Shown piece by piece: positions 1 to 6,916 of a stretch of 11,530 nt of DNA. Each line of letters starts with the position of its first letter. The stretch's first letter is position 1. Made by a program: the position numbers and the translations under genes. The stretch comes from Deltaproteobacteria bacterium. Lineage in GTDB: Bacteria; Desulfobacterota; Desulfomonilia; UBA1062. The DNA lies in assembly GCA_016934135.1 (NCBI GenBank), contig JAFGTK010000089.1:1-11530 (forward strand), read 5' to 3'. Below the pieces are notes generated by a model. It made no database searches, was not told where the DNA came from, and saw only the letters and a program-made list of their open reading frames with translations.

Positions 1-499
1 ATGAGAACAGATTGCGGTAATCAACCGGGTTCAGGTTGTCCACAACATTATATTCGTCCGAGGTCCCCCATCTTACCCTTTGACGCCCCACCCTGAGATC
101 GAGCCCTTCGGCAAAGAGATCCATAAGGGTAAACGATGCCTCCTTGATAAAGGTATCCTGTTCGTGGACCAGCGATGAATATCCTGAATCGGTCTCCAGT
201 TCCTGCAGATCGTCAAAATCAGGCCTGGCATCATAGATAAAATAAACCATTGAACGGAAGCTGACATTGTCCGACACGTACCCGTTCAGGCCTACATGAA
301 GCTCGCCGCGGTTCAGCGAGTAATCACCCGCTTTATGCGGCTGAAATGCATCATCCTCGCTGTCTTTTGTATAGACCGAGTTGAACAGCTTGACCGTGCC
401 CTTGATGTTCACATCGCCCGCAGCATGGACCGCAGCGATGTGGGTCAAGAAAAACAGAATCAGCAGCAGGATGCAAAGCATCCTGCCAGAATTATTCAT
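1..499 (-). CDS. DUF1302-like outer-membrane beta-barrel protein (partial, C-terminus outside window)
   Basis: Only the first 166 codons are present; the frame runs open off position 1. The ATG at 499 follows AAAGGAG at a normal distance and overlaps the end of the preceding LolA-like gene by 8 nt, so translation is probably coupled. Residues 1-26 are a clear signal peptide (hydrophobic stretch LCILLLILFFL, cleavage near VHA|A). The mature part alternates polar and hydrophobic residues in strand-like runs (about 29-44, 64-90, 116-146), as in a barrel. GRQRVRWG at 138-145 followed by DNLNPVD at 154-160 resembles the conserved GRQ..WG ... NP.D signature of DUF1302-type barrels. Its position last in an MMPL/LolA-like operon suggests it is the outer-membrane part of the same transport route. 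The barrel assignment is fairly safe; the exact family is less so because most of the protein is missing. Confidence 0.72.
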   Translation of the reverse strand, partial: MNNSGRMLCILLLILFFLTHIAAVHAAGDVNIKGTVKLFNSVYTKDSEDDAFQPHKAGDYSLNRGELHVGLNGYVSDNVSFRSMVYFIYDARPDFDDLQELETDSGYSSLVHEQDTFIKEASFTLMDLFAEGLDLRVGRQRVRWGTSDEYNVVDNLNPVDYRNLFS

Positions 500-1268
500 C
501 CTTTATACTCCTTTTCAGGAAACGTTTTGTAAACACTGTATCGTCAAGATCGGTATCATATTCAATTTTTGTTATCTTCATGAGTGTTGAATGATCCTTC
601 TGTACGTCTTTCATCCTGATCTGCACAGGTGTCCAGTAGTTCTGAATCTTTTCGTTAACCACCTCGTTTACCTTCCAGAGTTTATCCTGGTCATCATATA
701 GTTCCATCTTCGAAGAGGTGAACTCTTTCTTGTCCACCCATGCCACAACCCTGGGATAGATCCGGTCCGAACCGGGTTTCCGCTTCAGTTCGAGCACATA
801 CTCCGTATCTGTTTCACTGCTGATCTCAGCAGTGTAGTGGGCTGTATACTTACCTGTGCTGAGGTCATCGTTCGACAGGTCGCTCCCGGCAAAACTCTCT
901 TTTCGCGCATGGGATGCAATGCGTCTTACGCGGTCAAAGGCCGGCATATAGAGATACATCTGATCGTCTGCCAGAGACAGGAACCCGAGGTTGCGGATCT
1001 CTGCAGGGGTGACGAACTTCAGCAAAGACAAGTCATCCTTGTCTGCATAGTGCCTGGTCCATATCTTTAACTCCCTCTCTTTTTCATTTCCGTCCTTATC
1101 GATGAGCACCATTGTTGCAGAGCCTACAGAATTCTTCGATGCTGAAAGCACTGCATCGACCTTGGATAATACCTCATTCCCATCGAGTGCAACTGCCTCT
1201 TGTGCGGTCATCAAGATCAGAACCGCCATGAAAAGAGCACAATAACGCCAGTGAATGCCTGAATTCAT
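492..1268 (-). CDS. Periplasmic LolA-like protein (outer-membrane lipoprotein-sorting family, PF17131 type)
   Basis: This 258-residue protein starts at the ATG at 1268, because GAGGAGG lies 5 nt upstream and a signal peptide begins there (cleavage near AVA|L, residue 27). An in-frame ATG at 1331 would bury that signal inside a 21-residue extension. The mature part has the signature I associate with PF17131: YMPAFDRVRRI at about 107-117, then ESFAGSDLSNDD at 123-134. Members share the LolA/LolB half-barrel fold that holds hydrophobic chains, and are typically encoded beside MMPL/RND pumps. The gene overlaps the transporter stop by 1 nt (TGATG) and the barrel gene start by 8 nt. The likely role is to receive a lipid-like cargo from the pump in the periplasm and pass it towards the outer membrane. 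The cargo cannot be read from sequence, and a role in true lipoprotein sorting is not implied by the family name. Confidence 0.88.
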   Translation of the reverse strand: MNSGIHWRYCALFMAVLILMTAQEAVALDGNEVLSKVDAVLSASKNSVGSATMVLIDKDGNEKERELKIWTRHYADKDDLSLLKFVTPAEIRNLGFLSLADDQMYLYMPAFDRVRRIASHARKESFAGSDLSNDDLSTGKYTAHYTAEISSETDTEYVLELKRKPGSDRIYPRVVAWVDKKEFTSSKMELYDDQDKLWKVNEVVNEKIQNYWTPVQIRMKDVQKDHSTLMKITKIEYDTDLDDTVFTKRFLKRSIKDE

Positions 1269-4174
1269 CAATACCTCCTCTCTATTTCCTCGTATATAAG
1301 TTGATCGTTTATGCCCAGTTGTATGCGCCATGGTTCCTCGTCAAGGCGTATCAGGGATGCCAGAGACGGCAGCAGTGTCAGAACGGATATGGTGACCATG
1401 GTTATTGCAAGCCCGTTTATCAGGGCAAAATTCCTCAGTTCCGATGTCTTCGAGAAAAGCAGCACTATAAAACCAAGGCAGGATGTTGCATTCGCAGTGA
1501 TTACCGCCCTGCCCACGTGCCCGATTGTCTCCTGGAGTGAGACCCTGCCTCTGAGTCCCTGTTTGTGAATCCTGTGATAGTAATGGAGAAAGTGTATGGA
1601 ACCATCGACACCGAGACCGATGATGAGCGCGCTGCACAGTACAGTCCCGAAATCAAGTGGGATACCAGCCCATCCCATGAACCCGAGTATGAATTCCAAA
1701 GGCACGAGAACTGCTATCAGCGAGATCAGTCCCCTCTTGAAAGACCTCTGCGTAAGCGAGATCATGACAAGGACGATAATTGAAGCGAGTATGAGGCTTT
1801 GAACCTGGCTTTCGTACAGGAGCTTGTCAAACCTGCTGAACATCTGATGGGCACCTGTCTGTTCGATGTCGATCTGAGTATTCTCAACTATTGCGCTTTC
1901 AATGCCCGCGATGTCTTTCACCTCATGATAGAAAAGGGAAGGCCTTTCAGCCAGAACAGACCAGACAACTCCATCGGATCGTTTCAGAAAATCCTTGTTC
2001 TGCCTGAGCGATTCACTGATATTGCCATGAAAAGATACCCTGAGAGCATGTACCTTTTTCAGACGTACAGTGCTGTCCAGCCTCTTTATCATCCCGGCTA
2101 TGGTGAGTGCGGCATCTTCTTCATCCATTATCCCGCTTACAGCTACAATACCTGTCAGATAATCTCTGAATCCCTTGTCATGCCTTTGCAGCCACTGCTC
2201 CCCTGTATAATCTACAATAGTCGAGATAATCTCGGGGGTAAGGACCTCTACGGTCTCATCGTTGAGATAGGTTCGCAGCTCGTCCTGAACCGATTCAAAG
2301 CCCACGGCACGTTCCACATCCACGACACCCTTCCTCAGGGATTCTACAAACATCAACGGATCATAGAGGGTTGATCTGTCATAAAAATGGGCCAGCCATG
2401 TCAGTTGCCGGCAGGCATTGCTGAGTACGATCTCGTGAACAGCCCTCTGACCGGCTGAGGAAAGCGTAGAAGGATCGAGAGAAATCACCCTGTCAGAAGT
2501 ATGCTGAGAGAGAAAGGTGTTCATCCGAGAGGATACCTGTTTCATGAATCCTGTATCGTGCTTCTTCAATATGGCATTGACCATGGCCTGGGACCGGTCC
2601 TGCGTGACGAACGTCTTCAGCAGATCCTGGCCTTCGAGCATGAACCACAGGTTGGCGATTCCCTGCCTTGTCTCGGGTATGGCATAGATGTTGTTGAGCT
2701 GCCAGTTCTCTTCCGCAATAAGCCCGTTTATCGAGGTGAAACCGTCTATGAGTTCATCGGATCGCATGAAGTTCTCGATATACTGCATCTTGCTCATGGT
2801 TTTAGGATCCTGGATATCTCCGTCAAAATACATACTCACCCTGTACATGCCGTTAAAATTATCTTCCAGGATCACCGAACTGTACCGTGGAGGGCTGTCT
2901 TCGGGTAACATTTCCACAAAATCAACTTTCGTGCTGATCCTGCTGATTCCGAGGCCCATGACGAAAAGCAATATCAAAGCAACCCCTAATATGATTCTGG
3001 TGTGGTCATGAACCCAGCCGCCAAGATAGGACATTGCACTTGTCAGTGCGTGCTGCTTAGCCTGTGCACCCAGTGTCCTGGGCTCAGGTCTGGTCTTTAT
3101 CATGAAGATACCGATAGTGACCAGCATGATGGAAAGAATGCATGCAGCCCCGAGCCCGAATGCCAGCTCGATGCCGAAATTCCTGAGCACCTCTATCTTG
3201 GTGACTGAAAACGTCAGGAGCCCGGCAATGGTTGTCATAGCGCTCATCATGACCGGCATTATGATCTCGGAGGCGGAAACGCGCGCATCGCCTTTTTTCA
3301 GGTAGTGATTGTACATATGCACTGCATAATCCGACCCCACGGCTATTAAAAGGACCACCACAGCAGGGGAGAGCATGTTGAACGGATAACCCAGAACGGT
3401 TTTCAGTCCGACTGTCCATATGATGGCGAGAAATACGACAATGAGCGAAAGCACCACCCCTGCGCTCTGGCGCAGTCCGAATGCCAGGACAAATATCATC
3501 CCTATTATTATGATCGGGGTCAGGACCATCAGGTCCTGGGTCATGTAATGATCCAGATAGTATGCGATTACGACATCACCGCCCACATAATACAGACTAT
3601 CACCCACAACACCCTTTACCGTATCTATGATCTTTCCGCACGACTTGAAGCCGTCATTCCCGTTTTCAATATTCATGGCTATAAGGCAGTATCGCGCATC
3701 AGCAGTTACAAGCGAACCCAGATACATCTCTTTTGACAGCACATATTCCCTGAATGCATCCATCTCTTGGTGTGTAGCAGGGATTTCAGGCATCAGCTCG
3801 GACACCTCTATCCCGTCATCGATCTTCCTGATATCCATGACATTGGTAAGGCTTGTTATCTGATAGAGTTCTTCAACCCCTTCAAGCTCTGTAGTAAGCC
3901 TCTTTACCAGGTCCAGTGAGACTGGATGGAATACACTGTTTTCAGGAAATTCAAGGACCACGAACATCAACCCGGCACTGGAGAATTCCTTGTTGCACTT
4001 GCGCAGGAGATCCCCTACCTTGTCATTTACCGGCAGCCATTTCTCATAATCATTATCGATCTTCAGATCCTTGGCCAGGTATATCATGATAAGAGTGATG
4101 CAGATGAAAAAGACAATAAGTATATGCCTGAACCGGATGATCCAATCGATCAATGTCTTAAGATGCTTATCCAT
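1268..4174 (-). CDS. MMPL/RND-family inner-membrane transporter
   Basis: This 968-residue protein has the duplicated RND layout. TM1 is at about 14-34 and a periplasmic loop at 35-210. TM2-6 lie at about 211-370, TM7 at 392-412, a second loop at 413-788 and TM8-12 at about 790-945. Both halves carry the MMPL-type TM4 motif with a buried acid: VGSDYAVH (Asp282) and GLGVDGSIH (Asp857), the expected proton-relay positions. In bacteria this branch (MmpL3, HpnN) usually moves lipids or other hydrophobic compounds out of the inner membrane. The second loop (about 375 residues) is roughly twice the first (about 175), with extra helix-like sequence near 500-740. A GGGAGG lies 11 nt before the ATG, slightly far. 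The gene starts 55 nt after tetR ends, with no terminator between, and its last codons (ERRY then TGA) form the ribosome site of the LolA-like gene. Family is certain; cargo is unknown. Confidence 0.93.
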   Translation of the reverse strand: MDKHLKTLIDWIIRFRHILIVFFICITLIMIYLAKDLKIDNDYEKWLPVNDKVGDLLRKCNKEFSSAGLMFVVLEFPENSVFHPVSLDLVKRLTTELEGVEELYQITSLTNVMDIRKIDDGIEVSELMPEIPATHQEMDAFREYVLSKEMYLGSLVTADARYCLIAMNIENGNDGFKSCGKIIDTVKGVVGDSLYYVGGDVVIAYYLDHYMTQDLMVLTPIIIIGMIFVLAFGLRQSAGVVLSLIVVFLAIIWTVGLKTVLGYPFNMLSPAVVVLLIAVGSDYAVHMYNHYLKKGDARVSASEIIMPVMMSAMTTIAGLLTFSVTKIEVLRNFGIELAFGLGAACILSIMLVTIGIFMIKTRPEPRTLGAQAKQHALTSAMSYLGGWVHDHTRIILGVALILLFVMGLGISRISTKVDFVEMLPEDSPPRYSSVILEDNFNGMYRVSMYFDGDIQDPKTMSKMQYIENFMRSDELIDGFTSINGLIAEENWQLNNIYAIPETRQGIANLWFMLEGQDLLKTFVTQDRSQAMVNAILKKHDTGFMKQVSSRMNTFLSQHTSDRVISLDPSTLSSAGQRAVHEIVLSNACRQLTWLAHFYDRSTLYDPLMFVESLRKGVVDVERAVGFESVQDELRTYLNDETVEVLTPEIISTIVDYTGEQWLQRHDKGFRDYLTGIVAVSGIMDEEDAALTIAGMIKRLDSTVRLKKVHALRVSFHGNISESLRQNKDFLKRSDGVVWSVLAERPSLFYHEVKDIAGIESAIVENTQIDIEQTGAHQMFSRFDKLLYESQVQSLILASIIVLVMISLTQRSFKRGLISLIAVLVPLEFILGFMGWAGIPLDFGTVLCSALIIGLGVDGSIHFLHYYHRIHKQGLRGRVSLQETIGHVGRAVITANATSCLGFIVLLFSKTSELRNFALINGLAITMVTISVLTLLPSLASLIRLDEEPWRIQLGINDQLIYEEIERRY

Positions 4175-4229
4175 ATAGCCTAAAACCTCCCGTTATTGTT
4201 ACATTTCACTGTATTCAAATATATTTTAT

Positions 4230-4835
4230 TCAACCCTTTTCCAAAGGCGGCAGCACACGGCCCACAATATTCCTTACTTCCCCCAGCACTGAATCGAGAT
4301 CCAGGGCCTTGCTCACTGCATGCCGGATAACCAGCCCTTCAATCATGGCAATGAGAAGCGTACAGTAGACCTCTTTGTTGGGTACGATAAATTCCCGGTT
4401 CTCCTCGCCCTGAGAAAGTAAAGATTTGACGATCTCATCGTACTGGGCATAGAGGTCCATAATCCGCTCCCGCATGAAATCATCCTCATAAGAGGATCCC
4501 CAGAACACAAGCATGGAACTGTACAGCTCCAGATCATCTATCAGTGATCTGATAAAGAACTCGCCCATACGAACGATCTTGTCTCTTGCTGATTTCAAAT
4601 CGGATATTTCAGAATAGACACCCTTGAGGGTTTCATCCATCCAATACCGGAAAAGGTCTTTCAAGATATCCTTCTTGGAAGGATAGTACCAGTATATGCT
4701 TCCCTTAGACAGGCCGTATTCACCGGCGATATCATCGATGGTTGCCTTGGCATATCCTTTATTCTGGAAGCAGTGCATCGCTGCCTCTATGATCTGCTTT
4801 TTTCTGACCTCTGCAGACTCTCTCCTCCTTGCCAT
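4230..4835 (-). CDS. TetR-family transcriptional repressor
   Basis: This 201-residue protein has a standard TetR N-terminal domain. Helix 1 runs over residues 11-26 (RKKQIIEAAMHCFQNKG). The helix-turn-helix is TIDDIAGEYGLSKGSIYWYY at 32-51, followed by the usual PSKKDIL at 52-58. The rest is helical and lacks recognisable family-specific residues, as expected for the ligand-binding and dimer part. It is the first gene of the operon that continues into the MMPL pump 55 nt downstream, and a 32-bp palindrome over its promoter is a likely binding site. The simplest reading is an autorepressor that releases the operon when the pump's substrate or a related lipid-like signal binds. The ribosome site before the ATG is weak (GGGG, about 6 nt away). 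Family is certain; the ligand is inferred only from context. Confidence 0.95.
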   Translation of the reverse strand: MARRRESAEVRKKQIIEAAMHCFQNKGYAKATIDDIAGEYGLSKGSIYWYYPSKKDILKDLFRYWMDETLKGVYSEISDLKSARDKIVRMGEFFIRSLIDDLELYSSMLVFWGSSYEDDFMRERIMDLYAQYDEIVKSLLSQGEENREFIVPNKEVYCTLLIAMIEGLVIRHAVSKALDLDSVLGEVRNIVGRVLPPLEKG

Positions 4836-4855
4836 TACAAACCCCGCAATCTTTC

Positions 4856-4887
4856 ATTTAACATACTGACTGGTCAGTATGTTAAAT
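4856..4887. promoter_or_regulatory. Palindromic operator for the TetR-type repressor
   Basis: Two perfectly complementary 15-nt arms, ATTTAACATACTGAC and GTCAGTATGTTAAAT, flank a 2-nt centre (TG). The site lies 20 nt upstream of the tetR start and covers the predicted -10 box. The size and the inner GAC-TG-GTC core suit a TetR dimer or pair of dimers. Binding by the adjacent regulator is inferred from position and symmetry. Confidence 0.82.
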
Positions 4888-4907
4888 ATTTCCCTTTCCG
4901 GCGTCAA
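4879..4907 (-). promoter_or_regulatory. Predicted sigma70-type promoter of the tetR-MMPL operon
   Basis: On the minus strand TTGACG (4902-4907) and TAACAT (4879-4884) are separated by 17 nt, matching the sigma70 consensus at 5/6 and 4/6. Transcription would begin near 4872, giving a leader of about 37 nt to tetR. The -10 box lies inside the palindrome, so a bound repressor would block polymerase. No other promoter is obvious before the pump gene. Confidence 0.6.
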
Positions 4908-5035
4908 GAAAAAAGATCATGCAGTGAGGGAGAAAAAGATTGGGGTGCTGGAGACAGGGGCGGGAGTAATAGAGAGTTGGAGACAAAAATTGAAGAATTG
5001 GAGCTGAGGGAAAAAATCGGAGTACCGGACTGAAC
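4908..5035. other. Gene-free purine-rich tract
   Basis: This part of the 470-bp gap between tetR and the NUDIX gene is strongly enriched in A and G on the plus strand. It contains three loosely repeated units around TGGAGAC/TGGAGCTGAGG (near 4951, 4977 and 4998). I see no ribosome site and no convincing protein. A short acidic/basic open frame crosses it but runs back through the tetR operator and start, so I do not call a gene. The tract may be a decayed repeat. Confidence 0.4.
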
Positions 5036-5118
5036 TACCCCGCAGCAGGCTACGGGGTATCAAAGACCTTCTCAGTTGAATAGCCCATTCGCTGCAAGCT
5101 GAGGGGAATTTTACCCTA
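5036..5118. repeat. Decayed tandem hairpin repeat
   Basis: A hairpin with a 7-bp perfect stem, TACCCCG (5036-5042) and CGGGGTA (5053-5059), encloses GCAGC-type loop sequence. About 28 nt further on, a second, weaker palindrome shares the theme: ATTCGCTGCAAGC, then GAGGGGAAT at 5087-5109. The pair looks like a degenerate copy of an intergenic repeat built from CCCCGCAGC/GCTGCGGGG hairpins. No terminator T-run follows on either strand. Membership of a wider family is an impression. Confidence 0.45.
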
Positions 5119-5175
5119 AAAGAGATCAAAGTTAGAGATGATCATAGTGGGGAATACCTTCTCCTGGCCATGTTC

Positions 5176-5256
5176 TGTAGGAGCGCCTTCAGGCGCGACC
5201 AAGCCAGGGCCGTTGACTCCGGTTAGGACTAGGTCGCCGCTGAACCGGCTCCTACA
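5176..5256. repeat. REPIN-like inverted pair of REP sequences (GTAGGAGC type)
   Basis: Two 25-nt REP units face each other 31 nt apart: left arm 5176-5200, right arm 5232-5256. Read outward-in, both begin TGTAGGAGC and end CGACC, and they match at 20 of 25 positions. Each arm also folds on itself: GCGCC-TTCA-GGCGC on the left, GCCG with CGGC on the right. A conserved GTAGGAGC head, a small palindrome and an inverted pair are the hallmarks of REPINs, which are mobilised by RAYT (Y1-type) transposases; none is in this window. It lies 51 nt beyond the NUDIX stop codon and could also limit readthrough. Confidence 0.72.
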
Positions 5257-5307
5257 CGATTTGGGTAAATAATGCATTACCTCTGCAAGGCTGATTGTTC
5301 CTGTTTC

Positions 5308-5868
5308 TTACTGTTTATTGAAACCAGGGTTCTTCGATGCAAGATAGAGCGATATGATCTTTCTGATTGAGGCAAGTCCTATCTCATCGAGATCGATTTC
5401 ACCAGGCAGGACAAACTCAAAGCTGTCAATCTCCTCGTCCGATTTCATGGCATCAAAGGATGAAACCTTGCATACAAAGGCAAGGTCAAGGGTGAAATAG
5501 GTCAGTCCTGCATATTCATACGTGTTGGGCTGTGAAGTGAAAAAGGTCTTCTCACTGACAACAAGATTCAGTTCCTCTTTTAGTTCCCGCTCAAGGGCAT
5601 ACTCTGCACTCTCTCCTGTGTCGACAAACCCTCCGGGCAGGTCCAGCTTCCCCTTCATGGGCTCCTTTGCCCTTCTGGTGAGCAATAGCCTGCCATGGCT
5701 GTCTTCAATGAGCGCTGCAACCGCGGCAGCGGCATTTATGAAGAACACAAATCCGCATTGCTCACACAGGAAAGATTTATCCTTATGGAAATGAAATCTT
5801 TCCGAGGCACATTTCGGGCAGAATCTGAAAACATTCTCAGGTAATGTGCTCTTCGACGGGTCCTTCAT
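5308..5868 (-). CDS. NUDIX hydrolase with N-terminal zinc ribbon
   Basis: This 186-residue protein starts with a zinc ribbon, CPKC at 17-20 and CEQCG at 35-39, followed by a NUDIX fold. The NUDIX box runs from Gly80 to Leu102: G-x5-E86-x7-REL-x-EE (Arg94, Glu95, Glu98, Glu99). Asn101 sits where Gly is usual. These acids bind the Mg2+ used to split nucleoside-diphosphate-linked substrates. The ribbon-plus-NUDIX layout recalls NADH pyrophosphatase NudC, but I do not see its SQPWPFPxS motif, so the substrate is open; nucleotide-sugar, dinucleotide or damaged-nucleotide hydrolysis are all possible. The ATG at 5868 has only a weak ribosome site (GGTGA, 7 nt away). The gene stands alone: gaps of 170 nt upstream and 472 nt downstream are filled with repeats. 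Confidence 0.9.
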   Translation of the reverse strand: MKDPSKSTLPENVFRFCPKCASERFHFHKDKSFLCEQCGFVFFINAAAAVAALIEDSHGRLLLTRRAKEPMKGKLDLPGGFVDTGESAEYALERELKEELNLVVSEKTFFTSQPNTYEYAGLTYFTLDLAFVCKVSSFDAMKSDEEIDSFEFVLPGEIDLDEIGLASIRKIISLYLASKNPGFNKQ

Positions 5869-5889
5869 ATCATCTTCACCATGTTGATC

Positions 5890-5911
5890 GGCCCGATGAA
5901 GGCATCGGGCC
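5890..5911. repeat. Single REP-like hairpin (GTAGGGCC type)
   Basis: A perfect 9-bp stem, GGCCCGATG (5890-5898) with CATCGGGCC (5903-5911), closes a 4-nt AAGG loop. Read on the minus strand it is preceded by GTAGG, giving the GTAGGGCC head-plus-palindrome form of a REP unit. It lies 22 nt upstream of the NUDIX start and would be in that gene's leader if the promoter is upstream. No T-run follows, so a terminator is unlikely. Confidence 0.55.
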
Positions 5912-5976
5912 CTACTGACTCAAATACTATAATTACTGCTGAAAACCGCTCCTGCTATTTTCAAAATTCCAAATCC

Positions 5977-6026
5977 GAAATTCGAAATTCGAAATATTTT
6001 CCTTACACCTTAAACCTTATACCTTC
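5977..6026. repeat. Two adjacent 7-bp tandem repeats
   Basis: GAAATTC is repeated twice plus a partial GAAAT at 5977-5995. After 5 nt, three units of CCTTAnA (CCTTACA, CCTTAAA, CCTTATA) and a partial CCTTC follow at 6001-6026. The motifs differ but share the 7-bp period. They fill the gap between the START-domain gene and the NUDIX gene. No coding role is apparent, and the units are too short for CRISPR. Confidence 0.6.
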
Positions 6027-6038
6027 TTTACCCAATGC

Positions 6039-6701
6039 CTATGGCTTTTCTCTATCAATCCCGGCAAGCTCATAATATTTATCATTTTTAACCATCTCTT
6101 TGAGGCCCTTAAGCGTCAGATAGGGCTGGTCCTTGGCGAGCATGTTCGAGATTGCAGCAGGTATGTAGCCTGCAGGATCGGAACTAACCGTGTATGTGAC
6201 GTGAGTTGAATTCTCATCTATCTTTGTAAGAGTAGCCCTGCCGATCAGCCTGGTCATCCTTACATACTTCTCCTGCACAGGCACGATCTCCTCCTTCAGG
6301 GCATTCATGGAAATAATGGCAACCCCCTCTTCTATATGCTTATCTATAATAACATCGATAACCATGTCCCGGTCGCTCACAGGCCACGGTGTAGCCAGGA
6401 TAAAATATATGATCTCATGAGTGTCGGACATCCTGTTGATCAACCTGATGTCGCGGCAGAAGCCATACCAATGAGGAAATGACGGGGTATCCTTAAAAAC
6501 CTCCAGAATCACCTTCATGGGGGCATTGACATCGGTAACCCCTAGAAATTCGTCAGACGGAGAATCTTGAGACGGCCTTGTATATACCTGGATTCCGTCG
6601 CCATGCTTTGCAGGCTTCCACCCCTGACCGATTTCTTCTGCATTTGTCTGCCCTATGGTAAAGAGAGATACCAGCATAAACAGCAATACATGCCTTTTCA
6701 T
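6039..6701 (-). CDS. Secreted START/SRPBCC-domain lipid-binding-type protein
   Basis: This 220-residue protein starts with a signal peptide (MKRHVLLFMLVSLFTIGQTNA, cleavage after Ala21), so it is predicted to be periplasmic. The mature part reads as one START domain. A short GWKPA.HGDGIQVYTR start (27-42) leads into HWYGFCRDIRLINR at 77-90 and TPWPVSDRDMV at 104-114. The C-terminal helix (about 175-205) contains DPAGYIPAAISNMLAKDQP. PWP..DRD and the closing amphipathic helix are features I associate with bacterial START proteins, which enclose a hydrophobic ligand. A strong ribosome site (GGAGGGGG, 3 nt from the ATG) fixes the start. It is a single gene, divergent from the SRAP gene. A role in handling lipids or other greasy compounds in the periplasm is inferred; no ligand residue can be assigned. 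Confidence 0.88.
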   Translation of the reverse strand: MKRHVLLFMLVSLFTIGQTNAEEIGQGWKPAKHGDGIQVYTRPSQDSPSDEFLGVTDVNAPMKVILEVFKDTPSFPHWYGFCRDIRLINRMSDTHEIIYFILATPWPVSDRDMVIDVIIDKHIEEGVAIISMNALKEEIVPVQEKYVRMTRLIGRATLTKIDENSTHVTYTVSSDPAGYIPAAISNMLAKDQPYLTLKGLKEMVKNDKYYELAGIDREKP

Positions 6702-6840
6702 ATACCCCCTCCAGGAGTAGAAAAATATTATTTCCTAGAATATGTACAGGGAAATATCGGAAGATGGAATATAAAAATACTGACCTACAAAACGGACCAC
6801 ATCCGGACTGTTCAGTGAATATCCATAAAAACCGTGGACA

Positions 6841-6868
6841 TTCATTCATGATTCGTTATGTATATAAA
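6841..6868 (+). promoter_or_regulatory. Possible promoter of the SRAP gene
   Basis: TATAAA (6863-6868, 5/6 of the -10 consensus) lies 16 nt after TTCATT (6841-6846, only 3/6 of the -35 consensus) in an AT-rich stretch. This would give a leader of about 42 nt to the SRAP start at 6917. The weak -35 makes the call tentative. I could not settle a promoter for the divergent START gene. Confidence 0.3.
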
Positions 6869-6916
6869 TAGTTTTTATAAGTGAAGGGAGAACCATAAAA
6901 GGATAGCAAGCATATT

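Noticed and set aside
1268..1331. Longer start (ATG at 1331) for the LolA-like protein
   Set aside because: It adds 21 residues ahead of a clear signal peptide and lacks the strong ribosome site present before the ATG at 1268.
1799..2374. Plus-strand open frame of 191 codons opposite the MMPL gene
   Set aside because: It lies wholly antisense to a well-supported transporter, has no ribosome site and its sequence resembles no family.
4773..5033. Plus-strand open frame of 86 codons across the tetR start
   Set aside because: It overlaps the tetR start, its promoter and the operator palindrome; the Glu/Lys-rich end simply reflects the purine-rich tract.
5977..6026. Repeat array as a CRISPR
   Set aside because: Units are 7 bp, directly adjacent and without spacers; no cas gene is nearby.
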